A DNA stretch of 64,000 nucleotides, taken from NCBI GenBank assembly GCA_900315945.1, contig ONAZ01000006.1, positions 1 through 64,000 on the forward strand, written 5' to 3'. Within the stretch, counting starts at the first letter, position 1. Each line of letters starts with the position of its first letter. A program made the translations under genes and the position numbers. The notes beneath the pieces were generated by a model. That model was not told the origin of the DNA. It did no database searches and saw only the letters and a program-made list of their open reading frames with translations. This stretch comes from an uncultured Lachnospiraceae bacterium. Lineage in GTDB: Bacteria; Bacillota; Clostridia; Lachnospirales; Lachnospiraceae. This document shows, in pieces, positions 1 through 7,268 of this stretch.

Positions 1-1
1 C

Positions 2-220
2 ATATACGAGCAGAATTCTGATGAGACTGTAAGAATGATGTGTGAAGCAAGAAAAGAAGCCATCTTCCATGAGCAATACGTACAGAACAAGATGGAAAGT
101 TTGGAGAAACAATTATCTCAGAAGGATGAACAATTATCTCAGAAGGATGAACAATTGTCCCAGAAAGATTCTTTAATCGAACAACTTCAGGCTGAACTTG
201 AGAAATATAAGAACAATTAA
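2..220 (+). CDS. C-terminal end of a putative Rpn/PD-(D/E)XK-type nuclease (cut by window edge)
   Basis: The open frame continues upstream of the first ATG at position 35 to the window edge, so this is the 3' end of a longer gene. What is visible is a charged tail that becomes a coiled coil: the heptad QLSQKDE occurs three times, encoded by a 21-bp tandem repeat at about 109-172, before ending in LEKYKNN. Such tails are common on Rpn-family (recombination-promoting nuclease, putative transposase) proteins of Lachnospiraceae, and another Rpn-like gene lies next door. The catalytic domain is outside the window, so the family assignment is inference from the tail and the neighbour. Confidence 0.5.
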   Translation: MYEQNSDETVRMMCEARKEAIFHEQYVQNKMESLEKQLSQKDEQLSQKDEQLSQKDSLIEQLQAELEKYKNN

Positions 221-226
221 TCCTAT

Positions 227-255
227 ATACGCTCCACCGAAATGGTGGAGCGTAT
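227..255 (+). terminator. Intrinsic terminator after the partial nuclease gene
   Basis: Perfect 12-bp stem ATACGCTCCACC / GGTGGAGCGTAT with a 5-nt loop, 7 nt after the stop codon, followed by a T-rich stretch. Confidence 0.8.
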
Positions 256-272
256 TATTGTTGTATCACAGT

Positions 273-310
273 AAAAAAATCCCCCGAAGCAAGTAATCTA
301 ACTTCGAGAG
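273..310 (-). terminator. Intrinsic terminator of the 361-1311 gene (repeat copy 1)
   Basis: Read on the minus strand, CTCTCGAAG pairs with CTTCGGGGG through 9 pairs including G-U, with a 12-nt loop, and is followed by A and seven T. It lies just past the stop codon of the Rpn-like gene. A near-identical copy lies at 1456-1493. Confidence 0.75.
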
Positions 311-334
311 ACTTTATTATTTAGTATTGAATTA
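273..334. repeat. 62-bp direct repeat, copy 1
   Basis: Positions 273-334 match 1456-1517 at all but about four positions. The conserved part contains the terminator hairpin plus about 25 bp of AT-rich flank. The two copies lie on either side of the Rpn-like gene. Confidence 0.85.
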
Positions 335-360
335 TATAAACAGCAGGCAAGATAAATCCA

Positions 361-1311
361 TCAACTAAGCTCTTTAGAAATATCTTCCTCTTTCAACTCC
401 GATATAGCAAGCGCATCTTCTTTGGACATGCCTCTTTCAATACAATTCTTGTAGGCTTGAAGCCCTTTTTTTAATTCACCTTTAAGTTCACCTTTTAGCT
501 CACCTTTTAGCTCTCCATTCTTGAATCCATTCCTATATATAGTTTTAGCTTCGTATTCTAATATTTCACCACCCATAACTCTGTCTGCCTCCTTTATAAC
601 TTTATTATATTTCTTCGCAATTAGACCTAGTACGCTTCTCATTGAAGTTATTATACAATACTTTTCAAGGGAGGTAAGTTCTCCCACTTGATTTAGGTCA
701 TTTAGTTTTCCTACTATGTACTCATATTCGTGAATCAATTCATTGAGCTTATTCTTATCTTTATTATACAACGAAAGTTCCTTCTCGTGTACAAAAATGT
801 GAAATGGCAATATAATAAATAAGTTCTTATCGAAAATATCTTTTAGGGTGTATTGTTGCACCTTAATAACTTGTATTTCACGTTGTAATACATCGTCTTC
901 ATTGTGTATACATATTTTTAGCGTATCAGGTGTCTTATCGTTATGTCTGAGATACAATACTGCAGTTCTTGGAAATTCCACATGCATTATATCTTCAATA
1001 AATGTATGTCCATATAGAGCAACCTGCATATCATACTGATATATACGAACCTGCAACTCATTACTATCCGGATTGGATTCACACTCGATATGATATCTGT
1101 CTTCTGACGAACCAATAATTACAAAGTTTGAATCTGTAATCCTAATCATTTGCTTGTCTTCTGGCGATGTAATCAATTGCTCGTTTGGATATAACTCAAT
1201 TGGTGATTCTAGTGAATAATTAGTTTTAAACACCTCATTCACTAAAGGTATTAATAATTTGGGACAATCGTTTTCCATGGTTCGGAAAGCGTTGTCGTAC
1301 TCATGCGCCAT
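361..1311 (-). CDS. Rpn-like PD-(D/E)XK family protein, probable recombination nuclease or degenerate transposase-type protein
   Basis: 316 aa with a strong ribosome site (AAAAGGAGG) before the ATG. The N-terminal half has the layout of the Rpn/PDDEXK nuclease fold: a D in an IRITDSNFVI strand followed by YHIECES, which would supply the acidic active-site residues; the usual E-x-K or E-x-Q is replaced here by ECES, so activity is uncertain. The C-terminus carries GELK four times in a row (12-bp DNA repeats around 470-520), then a short helical tail. Family members are scattered, often multicopy genes without a defined role. It is monocistronic, with its own promoter, a structured leader and a terminator, and lies between two direct repeats, which suggests movement as a cassette. 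Confidence 0.6.
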   Translation of the reverse strand: MAHEYDNAFRTMENDCPKLLIPLVNEVFKTNYSLESPIELYPNEQLITSPEDKQMIRITDSNFVIIGSSEDRYHIECESNPDSNELQVRIYQYDMQVALYGHTFIEDIMHVEFPRTAVLYLRHNDKTPDTLKICIHNEDDVLQREIQVIKVQQYTLKDIFDKNLFIILPFHIFVHEKELSLYNKDKNKLNELIHEYEYIVGKLNDLNQVGELTSLEKYCIITSMRSVLGLIAKKYNKVIKEADRVMGGEILEYEAKTIYRNGFKNGELKGELKGELKGELKKGLQAYKNCIERGMSKEDALAISELKEEDISKELS

Positions 1312-1349
1312 AATCTCTTCCTCCTTTTAGTTATTGGTAGAAGTGGAAT

Positions 1350-1395
1350 TAACATAAGCGACTGCCTATGTTATCAAAGCAGAGTTGCTTTGATA
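1350..1395 (-). other. Two abutting hairpins in the leader of the Rpn-like gene
   Basis: TAACATA/TATGTTA (1350-1356 with 1367-1373) and the perfect 10-bp stem TATCAAAGCA/TGCTTTGATA with a 4-nt loop (1372-1395) sit back to back between the candidate promoter and the ribosome site. No T-run follows, so they are not an obvious terminator; they could be a regulatory leader or an element end. Confidence 0.6.
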
Positions 1396-1400
1396 TAAGG

Positions 1401-1409
1401 AGTATAGCA
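1401..1409 (-). promoter_or_regulatory. Extended -10 promoter of the Rpn-like gene
   Basis: The minus strand reads TGCTATACT, an extended -10 (TGn plus TATACT), about 90 bp upstream of the start codon. A TTGTCA lies 22 bp upstream of the hexamer, which is too far for normal spacing, so the extended -10 is probably what matters. Confidence 0.45.
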
Positions 1410-1455
1410 CTATGCTTGAATGAATGTGTGACAACTTTATTAAGAATTTATTAAC

Positions 1456-1493
1456 AAAAAAATCCCCCGAAGCTAGTAATCTAACTTCGAGAG
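1456..1493 (-). terminator. Intrinsic terminator of the surface protein gene (repeat copy 2)
   Basis: Same G-U-containing 9-bp stem and T7 tail as at 273-310, lying 60 bp past the stop codon of the 1554-2579 gene. Confidence 0.75.
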
Positions 1494-1517
1494 ACTTTAT
1501 TACCTAGTATTAAATTA
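1456..1517. repeat. 62-bp direct repeat, copy 2
   Basis: Second copy of the 273-334 sequence in the same orientation, with about four substitutions. Confidence 0.85.
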
Positions 1518-1553
1518 ATCGTAAAAATAGATATTAGTACTTACGCCTAATTA

Positions 1554-2579
1554 TTATGAGTTCTTACGTCTAAATGCAATAACACCTATTGCAGTTGCAC
1601 CTACAAATACTAACGCGATTCCAGCTATTGGAAGAACATCAGCAGTCTTAGGTGAAGTTACTTTAGTTGTAGTTGCAGCTGTTGAAGAAGCTGTACCGCT
1701 TGTTCCATTTGCTGCAGTTGAGTCAGAAGATGCAGGCGAAACCTTTATTGTAGCGTTAAACTCGCCATCGTCAAATACTACTTTAACTGCATGATCAAGA
1801 CCATCTGCAAGCTTAGCTGCATATTCCTTAACTAATGTAATAATAGTACTTCCCTGTGTAGCATAATACTGATCTGTTGGAACTTCTTGACCATCGATAT
1901 AAAGCTTTCCACCATTTTGAAAATGTTCAAATTCTTTTTCTATTCTAAATGAAACTGTACCATCAGCTGCAGGATTAAGTGTTGCAGATTCACCATTTTG
2001 TAATGTTTGAACCTCTGTTGTAGGTGTTTGTGCATCTCCGCCACTTGGTTCAGTTCCACCACCGCCAGATTCTTCTCCACATGCAATTGTGGCATAAGCA
2101 TATAACTCAGCTCCTCCACTTGTTGTAAAATTAGAGCTTGAGATAGATTGTCCATTTACTTTAATATCAATCGTATCACTTAAAGTATAACCATCTACTG
2201 GCATACACCAAAAGACTACACCATATGTTTCACCATCTACAAATTTCCCATAGAAATTCGCTGGTGGTTGACTTGGATTAAAACTATCCGTTTTTACAGT
2301 CCACCATCCACCAATATAATCTGTAGTATGGTTAATTCTTTCATCATTAATTGTTATAACAGGTCTATTGGTCTGACCATATGGTTCTCCAGTTGTAGGA
2401 TCTTCCCCCTCGGAATCAACAATAACATCTGCAACTGGTTTTTCAATTGTAACATTTAGACTTGTTATCGGCGTTGGCTCATCCGCCTTAACATCCGTCA
2501 CCAATACTAGGCTTGCAATCATTACAAACGCCATAGCCAGCGCTGTGCCAAGCGCCATAATTTTTCTTCTTACTTTCAT
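1554..2579 (-). CDS. Secreted, wall- or membrane-anchored surface protein with SPKTA-type sorting signal
   Basis: 341 aa. Residues 1-33 are a signal peptide (MKVRRK, a hydrophobic core, cleavage near VKADE). Two beta-rich segments follow, separated by a GGGG/PSGG/TPTT linker around residue 175; the second (about 190-280) resembles the small Ig-like repeats of Lachnospiraceae adhesins (YIDGQEV, STIITL, ATIKV). A Ser/Thr/Ala-rich wall spacer leads to SPKTAD, a hydrophobic stretch and the tail RRKNS, which is the layout of a sortase substrate with a non-LPXTG motif. Ribosome site AAGGAGG before the ATG. No sortase gene lies in the window, so covalent anchoring is inferred, and the ligand is unknown. 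Confidence 0.7.
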   Translation of the reverse strand: MKVRRKIMALGTALAMAFVMIASLVLVTDVKADEPTPITSLNVTIEKPVADVIVDSEGEDPTTGEPYGQTNRPVITINDERINHTTDYIGGWWTVKTDSFNPSQPPANFYGKFVDGETYGVVFWCMPVDGYTLSDTIDIKVNGQSISSSNFTTSGGAELYAYATIACGEESGGGGTEPSGGDAQTPTTEVQTLQNGESATLNPAADGTVSFRIEKEFEHFQNGGKLYIDGQEVPTDQYYATQGSTIITLVKEYAAKLADGLDHAVKVVFDDGEFNATIKVSPASSDSTAANGTSGTASSTAATTTKVTSPKTADVLPIAGIALVFVGATAIGVIAFRRKNS

Positions 2580-2632
2580 ACATTTACCTCCTTAAACTTG
2601 TGTTAAATTTTTCGACACATTTTATGAGGAAA

Positions 2633-2661
2633 ATTGTATCAATTCATGTTCAATTTGAAAA
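2633..2661 (-). promoter_or_regulatory. Promoter of the surface protein gene
   Basis: On the minus strand TTTTCA, a 17-bp spacer, then TACAAT preceded by TGA (extended -10), about 55 bp upstream of the start codon. Confidence 0.5.
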
Positions 2662-2723
2662 GGACTAAAAAGGTACTATCTAGTTTTTTTGGCTATTTTA
2701 CGTACTATTTTATTTCAAGTTTT

Positions 2724-4049
2724 CTAATTGTACATAAGGCACTTCTCTCTTAACTCTTTCTTGTTCATTCCAGTTTTCTTATAAATTCGAGTGTTATGAT
2801 TCTTGATTGTATTGACAGAAAGATATAATTCGTCGGCTATTTCCTGATTTGACATATCTTGTATGAGAAAACTTAGTACCTTTTCTTCTTGAGAAGACAA
2901 ATCATATTGTAGTGCAACTTCTTTAACCTTATCCACAGTCGTCTTAGGCGTCTTATGGATAATGTTATAGAAAACAAAATATGTAATTAGCAATATACAA
3001 AGAGCTATTGCTTCAGCAATAACAAGATAAAAGAAATTATCAATAAAGCTATTCTTAAAATAAACAGCTATGCCTTCAACAACTCTTGTAAGCAAAAGTC
3101 CAAACGCTGCATATACAATATAATTCTTATTATCTTTACTTAAATCCATAAAAGCTGTAGTTCTAAAAATTGTAAAGAATCCATACAATCCGAAAGTCAA
3201 TCCTATAATTATACTTGTGAGAATCTGTTGTTCAAATAAAAACAATCCCAAAAAGAAGAATACGAAGCTTGCTATAGTAACAATATTAAATATCTCTTTC
3301 TTCTTATCGCAAATAACTCCAGCAATTATCAAACCAATAGCATAGAATATTCTCGATTCTCCAAAAAAGCTTTGCACATCATAAGAATAAGTTGGAATAA
3401 CATCAGCTGACATTAAAGATAAAAACGCCATAACAACAACTAATATGGACAGCAAACAGAAAATCTTTTTAAAATCTAATGTAGAATTACTCTTCTCAAT
3501 AACAGGCATATTATTGCCTTTATATACCAGGATAATATTAACAATAATAGCTGGCACATATATAAATAGACAAATATATGAAGCATTTATAGACTTTGGA
3601 AGCATTGACATAACAAAGGAAGATAATGAACCAATAGCATATCCTATGGCAAATACTCTTCCTCTATATCCACTCTCAATATTATATGCAATTAATGAGA
3701 AATGATATCCTCCACAAAAACCTGATGCACATAAGAATAGATAGAGAACAATAAGTATGCACATTGCAATAACATTTTCAATAAAGCAAAAAACAATCAA
3801 AAAAACAATAGAAAGTATCATTGCAACGATATAAAATCTCTTAATATTCTTAATTCTTTTGTATAACAATACAAAAGTAAGAATACCAAGAGCCATAGCA
3901 AGATTGCCAAAACTTGCAGTTATTAGATTCGCAAATTCAACGCCTGTATAATCTGATAATATTGTATTCTGCGTCATATAAATGGAACTACAAGCAAAAA
4001 ATCCCAGAGCTAATATTAATATATGATAAAGATTATTCTTAGAAAACAT
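2724..4049 (-). CDS. Membrane-integral LuxR-family regulator (12-TM MFS-like domain plus C-terminal HTH)
   Basis: About 441 aa using the ATG at 4049; a GTG four codons upstream overlaps the AAAGGTGG ribosome site and is less likely. Residues 1-370 form about 12 hydrophobic segments arranged like a major facilitator protein. The last 65 residues are a LuxR/GerE helix-turn-helix (LSSQEEKVLSFLIQ, NQEIADELYLSVNTIKNH, YKKTGMN). Such proteins, common in Lachnospiraceae and Eggerthellaceae, are thought to sense a ligand with the membrane part and act on DNA from the membrane. The target is unknown. It lies 51 bp downstream of the SEC-C gene in the same direction, and the surface protein gene next to it is one candidate target. 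Confidence 0.8.
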   Translation of the reverse strand: MFSKNNLYHILILALGFFACSSIYMTQNTILSDYTGVEFANLITASFGNLAMALGILTFVLLYKRIKNIKRFYIVAMILSIVFLIVFCFIENVIAMCILIVLYLFLCASGFCGGYHFSLIAYNIESGYRGRVFAIGYAIGSLSSFVMSMLPKSINASYICLFIYVPAIIVNIILVYKGNNMPVIEKSNSTLDFKKIFCLLSILVVVMAFLSLMSADVIPTYSYDVQSFFGESRIFYAIGLIIAGVICDKKKEIFNIVTIASFVFFFLGLFLFEQQILTSIIIGLTFGLYGFFTIFRTTAFMDLSKDNKNYIVYAAFGLLLTRVVEGIAVYFKNSFIDNFFYLVIAEAIALCILLITYFVFYNIIHKTPKTTVDKVKEVALQYDLSSQEEKVLSFLIQDMSNQEIADELYLSVNTIKNHNTRIYKKTGMNKKELREKCLMYN

Positions 4050-4099
4050 AAATAATGCCACCTTTAATATAAAAAATATAACTTTTTATATTTTAATTA

Positions 4100-4600
4100 T
4101 TATCTGCCACAACATTTCTTGTATTTCTTGCCACTACCGCAAGGACATGGATCATTTCTTCCCACCTTCTTGTCAGCTACAAATGTATGACTTCTCTTCT
4201 GCTCTAATGTCATAGCTTTTCTTGTATCTGCATCGAAAATGTTATCCCACTCAGGAAGTGTATATAGCCATTCAGCTTTCGCTTCTACCATATTTCTAAA
4301 GAGTTTCTCATTGTCAAAATCAATAGTAACTTCAGTATCCTCTTTAATTTCTTCAATAGGATTAGGTTTATTAAGACTATCATTAATTCCATCAAGAAAA
4401 CCAACAAAAGTAAGAACTTCCATATCATACTTCTTCGCAAGTTCTTCTACTGTTCCTGTAACAACTTCATCAGGATTCTTAAGAAGCTTCTCATATACAC
4501 TCTTTTCCTGTATGAAATACTCATTCCAGAAATTCTGAGCGCTCATTTCGTCCTGTTGGCTCTCATAGGCTACTTTTCTCCATGTCTCAAGTAATGTCAT
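4100..4600 (-). CDS. SEC-C motif protein
   Basis: 166 aa. The C-terminus carries the zinc-binding SEC-C motif ([17 protein letters not shown]), also found at the end of SecA, where it binds zinc and SecB or ribosomes. The helical, acidic N-terminal 140 residues resemble stand-alone SEC-C proteins of clostridia whose role is unknown. Ribosome site AAAGGAGAG before the ATG. Probably transcribed with the LuxR-type gene from the promoter at 4648-4653. Confidence 0.75.
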   Translation of the reverse strand: MTLLETWRKVAYESQQDEMSAQNFWNEYFIQEKSVYEKLLKNPDEVVTGTVEELAKKYDMEVLTFVGFLDGINDSLNKPNPIEEIKEDTEVTIDFDNEKLFRNMVEAKAEWLYTLPEWDNIFDADTRKAMTLEQKRSHTFVADKKVGRNDPCPCGSGKKYKKCCGR

Positions 4601-4647
4601 AATTTATCTCTCCTTTAATTTTCATTTTTCATTTTACATACTTTGGT

Positions 4648-4656
4648 ATTATAACA
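4648..4656 (-). promoter_or_regulatory. Promoter of the SEC-C gene
   Basis: The minus strand reads TGTTATAAT, an extended -10, about 50 bp upstream of the start codon. A diverging extended -10 for the plus-strand gene lies about 80 bp away. Confidence 0.5.
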
Positions 4657-4728
4657 AATATTTAAAGTTATGTATAGATATGCACTATTACCAACATATT
4701 GCTTATGCTAGATATATATGCTGTAATC

Positions 4729-4737
4729 TGATATAAT
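4729..4737 (+). promoter_or_regulatory. Promoter of the small membrane protein gene
   Basis: TGATATAAT, an extended -10 with a consensus hexamer, 33 bp upstream of the ATG at 4771. No good -35 is seen. Confidence 0.5.
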
Positions 4738-4770
4738 TCTATTCAAATATTAGATTAAAAGGTGGTATTA

Positions 4771-4992
4771 ATGGATAAAATAAAAAGAATATTAGCAATA
4801 ATAGCTATAATACTTCTAGTTGGTATGTATGCAACAACACTTGTAATTGCTTTAATTGGTGGACCAAATCTAATGACCTATCTTGGTATATCAATTGCAG
4901 CAACACTAATAATTCCCATTCTTCTATTTTGTGGTATTGAAATGGCCAAGAAAATCAAAGAGAAAAAAGAAGATAACAATAATATGTTTTAA
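4771..4992 (+). CDS. Small two-helix membrane protein, unknown function
   Basis: 73 aa starting at the ATG at 4771, which sits 5-6 nt after AAAAGGTGG; the GTG at 4762 is inside that ribosome site and is rejected. Two hydrophobic helices (about residues 6-28 and 36-57) are followed by a lysine-rich cytoplasmic tail (KKIKEKKEDNNN). It is the only complete plus-strand gene in the window, with its own extended -10 promoter and a strong bidirectional terminator, so it is probably a real monocistronic gene. I do not recognise the family. Confidence 0.65.
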   Translation: MDKIKRILAIIAIILLVGMYATTLVIALIGGPNLMTYLGISIAATLIIPILLFCGIEMAKKIKEKKEDNNNMF

Positions 4993-5002
4993 TATGATTT
5001 AT

Positions 5003-5069
5003 AAAAATATGGTTTAAGTTCCTATTCTTGACTTAGGATGTCTGCGAATAGGACTTAAACCATATTTTT
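5003..5069. terminator. Bidirectional terminator between convergent genes
   Basis: Arms of 24-25 bp (5003-5027 and 5046-5069) match apart from one bulged T, with an 18-nt loop; A-runs on the left and T-runs on the right allow termination in both directions. It separates the small plus-strand gene from the ABC permease gene. Confidence 0.8.
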
Positions 5070-5120
5070 TATTTAAACTATATCATGTCTGCGAATAGGA
5101 CTAAAACCATATTCTTTTTT
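5038..5120. repeat. Partial duplication of the terminator arm
   Basis: The sequence ATGTCTGCGAATAGGACT plus the following AAACCATATT and T-run occurs at 5038-5070 and again at 5085-5120, 47 bp apart in direct orientation. The second copy can compete with the first for pairing with the left arm. Confidence 0.7.
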
Positions 5121-5129
5121 AACTATTGA

Positions 5130-7268
5130 TTACTGCTTTCTTCTTATAGCCCAGATTACAATTCCTGTTATTAAGCAAGCAAGAGGAATTAGAAGTCCCC
5201 AAAGTATTCCGTATATTACAAGCGCTACACCAGTAACCATAATACTATCTACTTTCACTTGTTTAGCTGGAATAACGACATTAGACTGGGTATCATTATT
5301 AGTGCTTGCAAGAGCATTTACAGTATTAACAAATAATTGTGAATTATGCTTTGCAACATAGCTATCCATTTCATCATTAAAGAGATATTGACAACCATAT
5401 ACAACAATTCCACTTCCCTGTGCAGTAGTCTCTTCTACACCAAGATAGAATTTACCAGTCTCATCCTGGTCAGATTTCTCAACACTATTATTAGCATTTC
5501 CATCAAGACCAGTCTTAATATAAGCGCTATCAGAAGTCTGTAGAAGTGGTTTAATTGTAGAATTACCATTCTCAATATAAGAGATAGCTGTTGCACTATA
5601 TAATAGTACTGATTGCTTGCCTTCAATTCCGGTTGATACATCAGACTCTAGCACTTCAGGAAGAAGAGCAAAATTCTGCTTATAGAAGTATCCACTAGTA
5701 TTCTCGCACACTACACCAGTCTTTACTGAAATACCATAACTATCAAGAAGTCCTTTGTAGTTAGGCATATCATCAATTGATACGATAGCTCTAGCTGTAT
5801 CATCAACATTTGCAATATTAAATATTACATTTCCACCTCTTGATGTATATTCGCTAATCTTAGCTGCATCATCTTTAGATAAATCCTTAGAAGGTGCATT
5901 TACAACAAGTAGTCTACAATCATCCGGTATAGTATCATTCTCTAATAAATTAAGAGATTGTAATTTGTAATTACCTTTAGTAAGTGATGAAGTTGCATTA
6001 GCACCAAGTTCCTGCTCACCATGACCTGTTAAAGTACAAACCAAAGCATCATTATTATTAACAACACGCTCTAATGCACTAATAATCTGGCCTTCACCAT
6101 CATAAGCTGTCACATCATAGCTATAAGTCTGCTGATTCATTGAATATTCATATATGTCATCATAACTTACTGTCTTATAATTATCTCCACTAACAACAAT
6201 CAAACTATTAGCACTTAGCTTCTCTGATGTGTAACTTGATGCAAACATAGGATTGTCTGAAGGATTAATGTATTCAACCTTAATATTATCGTAAGAATCA
6301 AATTGATCTAATGTCTTCTTCAAGTTCTCATCGCATTCACTTTCTGATGCAAGAACATAGATTGTTGCTTCTTTATCATAAGAACTTAGGAAATCTTTAC
6401 CCTGCTTTGATATTGTATATATACCAGTTGCAGTAACATCAAATTCCGTATATTTCTCAGGAATATAGCTAATACCCAGATTTGCAAATACAGCAATTAC
6501 AATTGCGAGAACTAGTGCTGCTCCTCTAGACAAAGAACGAGTTATAGACTGCTTAGATATAGTCCATCTTCTCTTCTGAATTACACAATATGTAATAAAT
6601 ATAAAGAGTACTATTAATAGGACATAATATACAACAGCTTTAATGTCAAATATTCCATTAAGGAAATTCTGAAGCGGTTTCGAAATACAGATAAAATCTA
6701 ATAACTTAGATAAGAAATTCTCTTCTGTAAATATAAGTCCAAGAATTCCATCCATCATGTATCCTAGAAATAGAATAATAAATGAAAGTATAACTGATAT
6801 TATCTGACTTCTTGTTAGCGTAGAAACAAATAGAGCTATTGCAAGACAAGCAAGTCCAAACAAATAAAAACCTAATAATGCAATATAATTCTGTCCAAGG
6901 GCAGAAGCACCATATACTTCAAGTACAATTGGCGAGAAAGCCATAAATACTACGGCAATTGTAAATGCGCATGCAACTGCCATGTATTTACCTAGTATAA
7001 TCTGAAGTGGTGATACAGGTGCTGTAAATATTAATTGATCAGTCCTGTTCTTTCTTTCTTCAGAAAATACTCGCATACATAGTATAGGAGTAACAATTAT
7101 AACAATAGGTGCTACTCCTGATAAAGAGTATGAAAGGTAAGGCATTCCATTTAACAGATTAGTAACAAGAAAATATAATCCAAAGAATGCACATAATACA
7201 CTTATAAATATCCAACCAATTACATTAGTAAATAAAGATCTAAAATCTCTCTTAAATATAGCTATCAT
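5130..7268 (-). CDS. ABC-2 type permease fused to a GldG-like extracytoplasmic domain
   Basis: 712 aa. Residues 1-240 form six hydrophobic segments of an ABC-2 permease (FKRDFRSLFTNVIGWIF at the start; RVFSEERKNRTDQLIFTAPVS is a typical cytoplasmic loop). A further helix near 250 leads to a large domain (about 270-660) resembling GldG/ABC_transp_aux (LTGHGEQELG, LVVNAPSKDLS, YTSRGGNVI), and a C-terminal TM helix ends in RRKQ. In Bacteroidetes GldF and GldG are separate; in many clostridia they are one chain, as here. The start codon overlaps the ATPase stop codon (TAATG), so translation is coupled. The substrate is unknown; lipid or exopolymer export is a guess. Confidence 0.85.
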   Translation of the reverse strand: MIAIFKRDFRSLFTNVIGWIFISVLCAFFGLYFLVTNLLNGMPYLSYSLSGVAPIVIIVTPILCMRVFSEERKNRTDQLIFTAPVSPLQIILGKYMAVACAFTIAVVFMAFSPIVLEVYGASALGQNYIALLGFYLFGLACLAIALFVSTLTRSQIISVILSFIILFLGYMMDGILGLIFTEENFLSKLLDFICISKPLQNFLNGIFDIKAVVYYVLLIVLFIFITYCVIQKRRWTISKQSITRSLSRGAALVLAIVIAVFANLGISYIPEKYTEFDVTATGIYTISKQGKDFLSSYDKEATIYVLASESECDENLKKTLDQFDSYDNIKVEYINPSDNPMFASSYTSEKLSANSLIVVSGDNYKTVSYDDIYEYSMNQQTYSYDVTAYDGEGQIISALERVVNNNDALVCTLTGHGEQELGANATSSLTKGNYKLQSLNLLENDTIPDDCRLLVVNAPSKDLSKDDAAKISEYTSRGGNVIFNIANVDDTARAIVSIDDMPNYKGLLDSYGISVKTGVVCENTSGYFYKQNFALLPEVLESDVSTGIEGKQSVLLYSATAISYIENGNSTIKPLLQTSDSAYIKTGLDGNANNSVEKSDQDETGKFYLGVEETTAQGSGIVVYGCQYLFNDEMDSYVAKHNSQLFVNTVNALASTNNDTQSNVVIPAKQVKVDSIMVTGVALVIYGILWGLLIPLACLITGIVIWAIRRKQ

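Noticed and set aside
2..1311. An insertion sequence made of the two Rpn-like genes
   Set aside because: They face each other, have separate terminators, and I see no terminal inverted repeats or target-site duplication around the pair.
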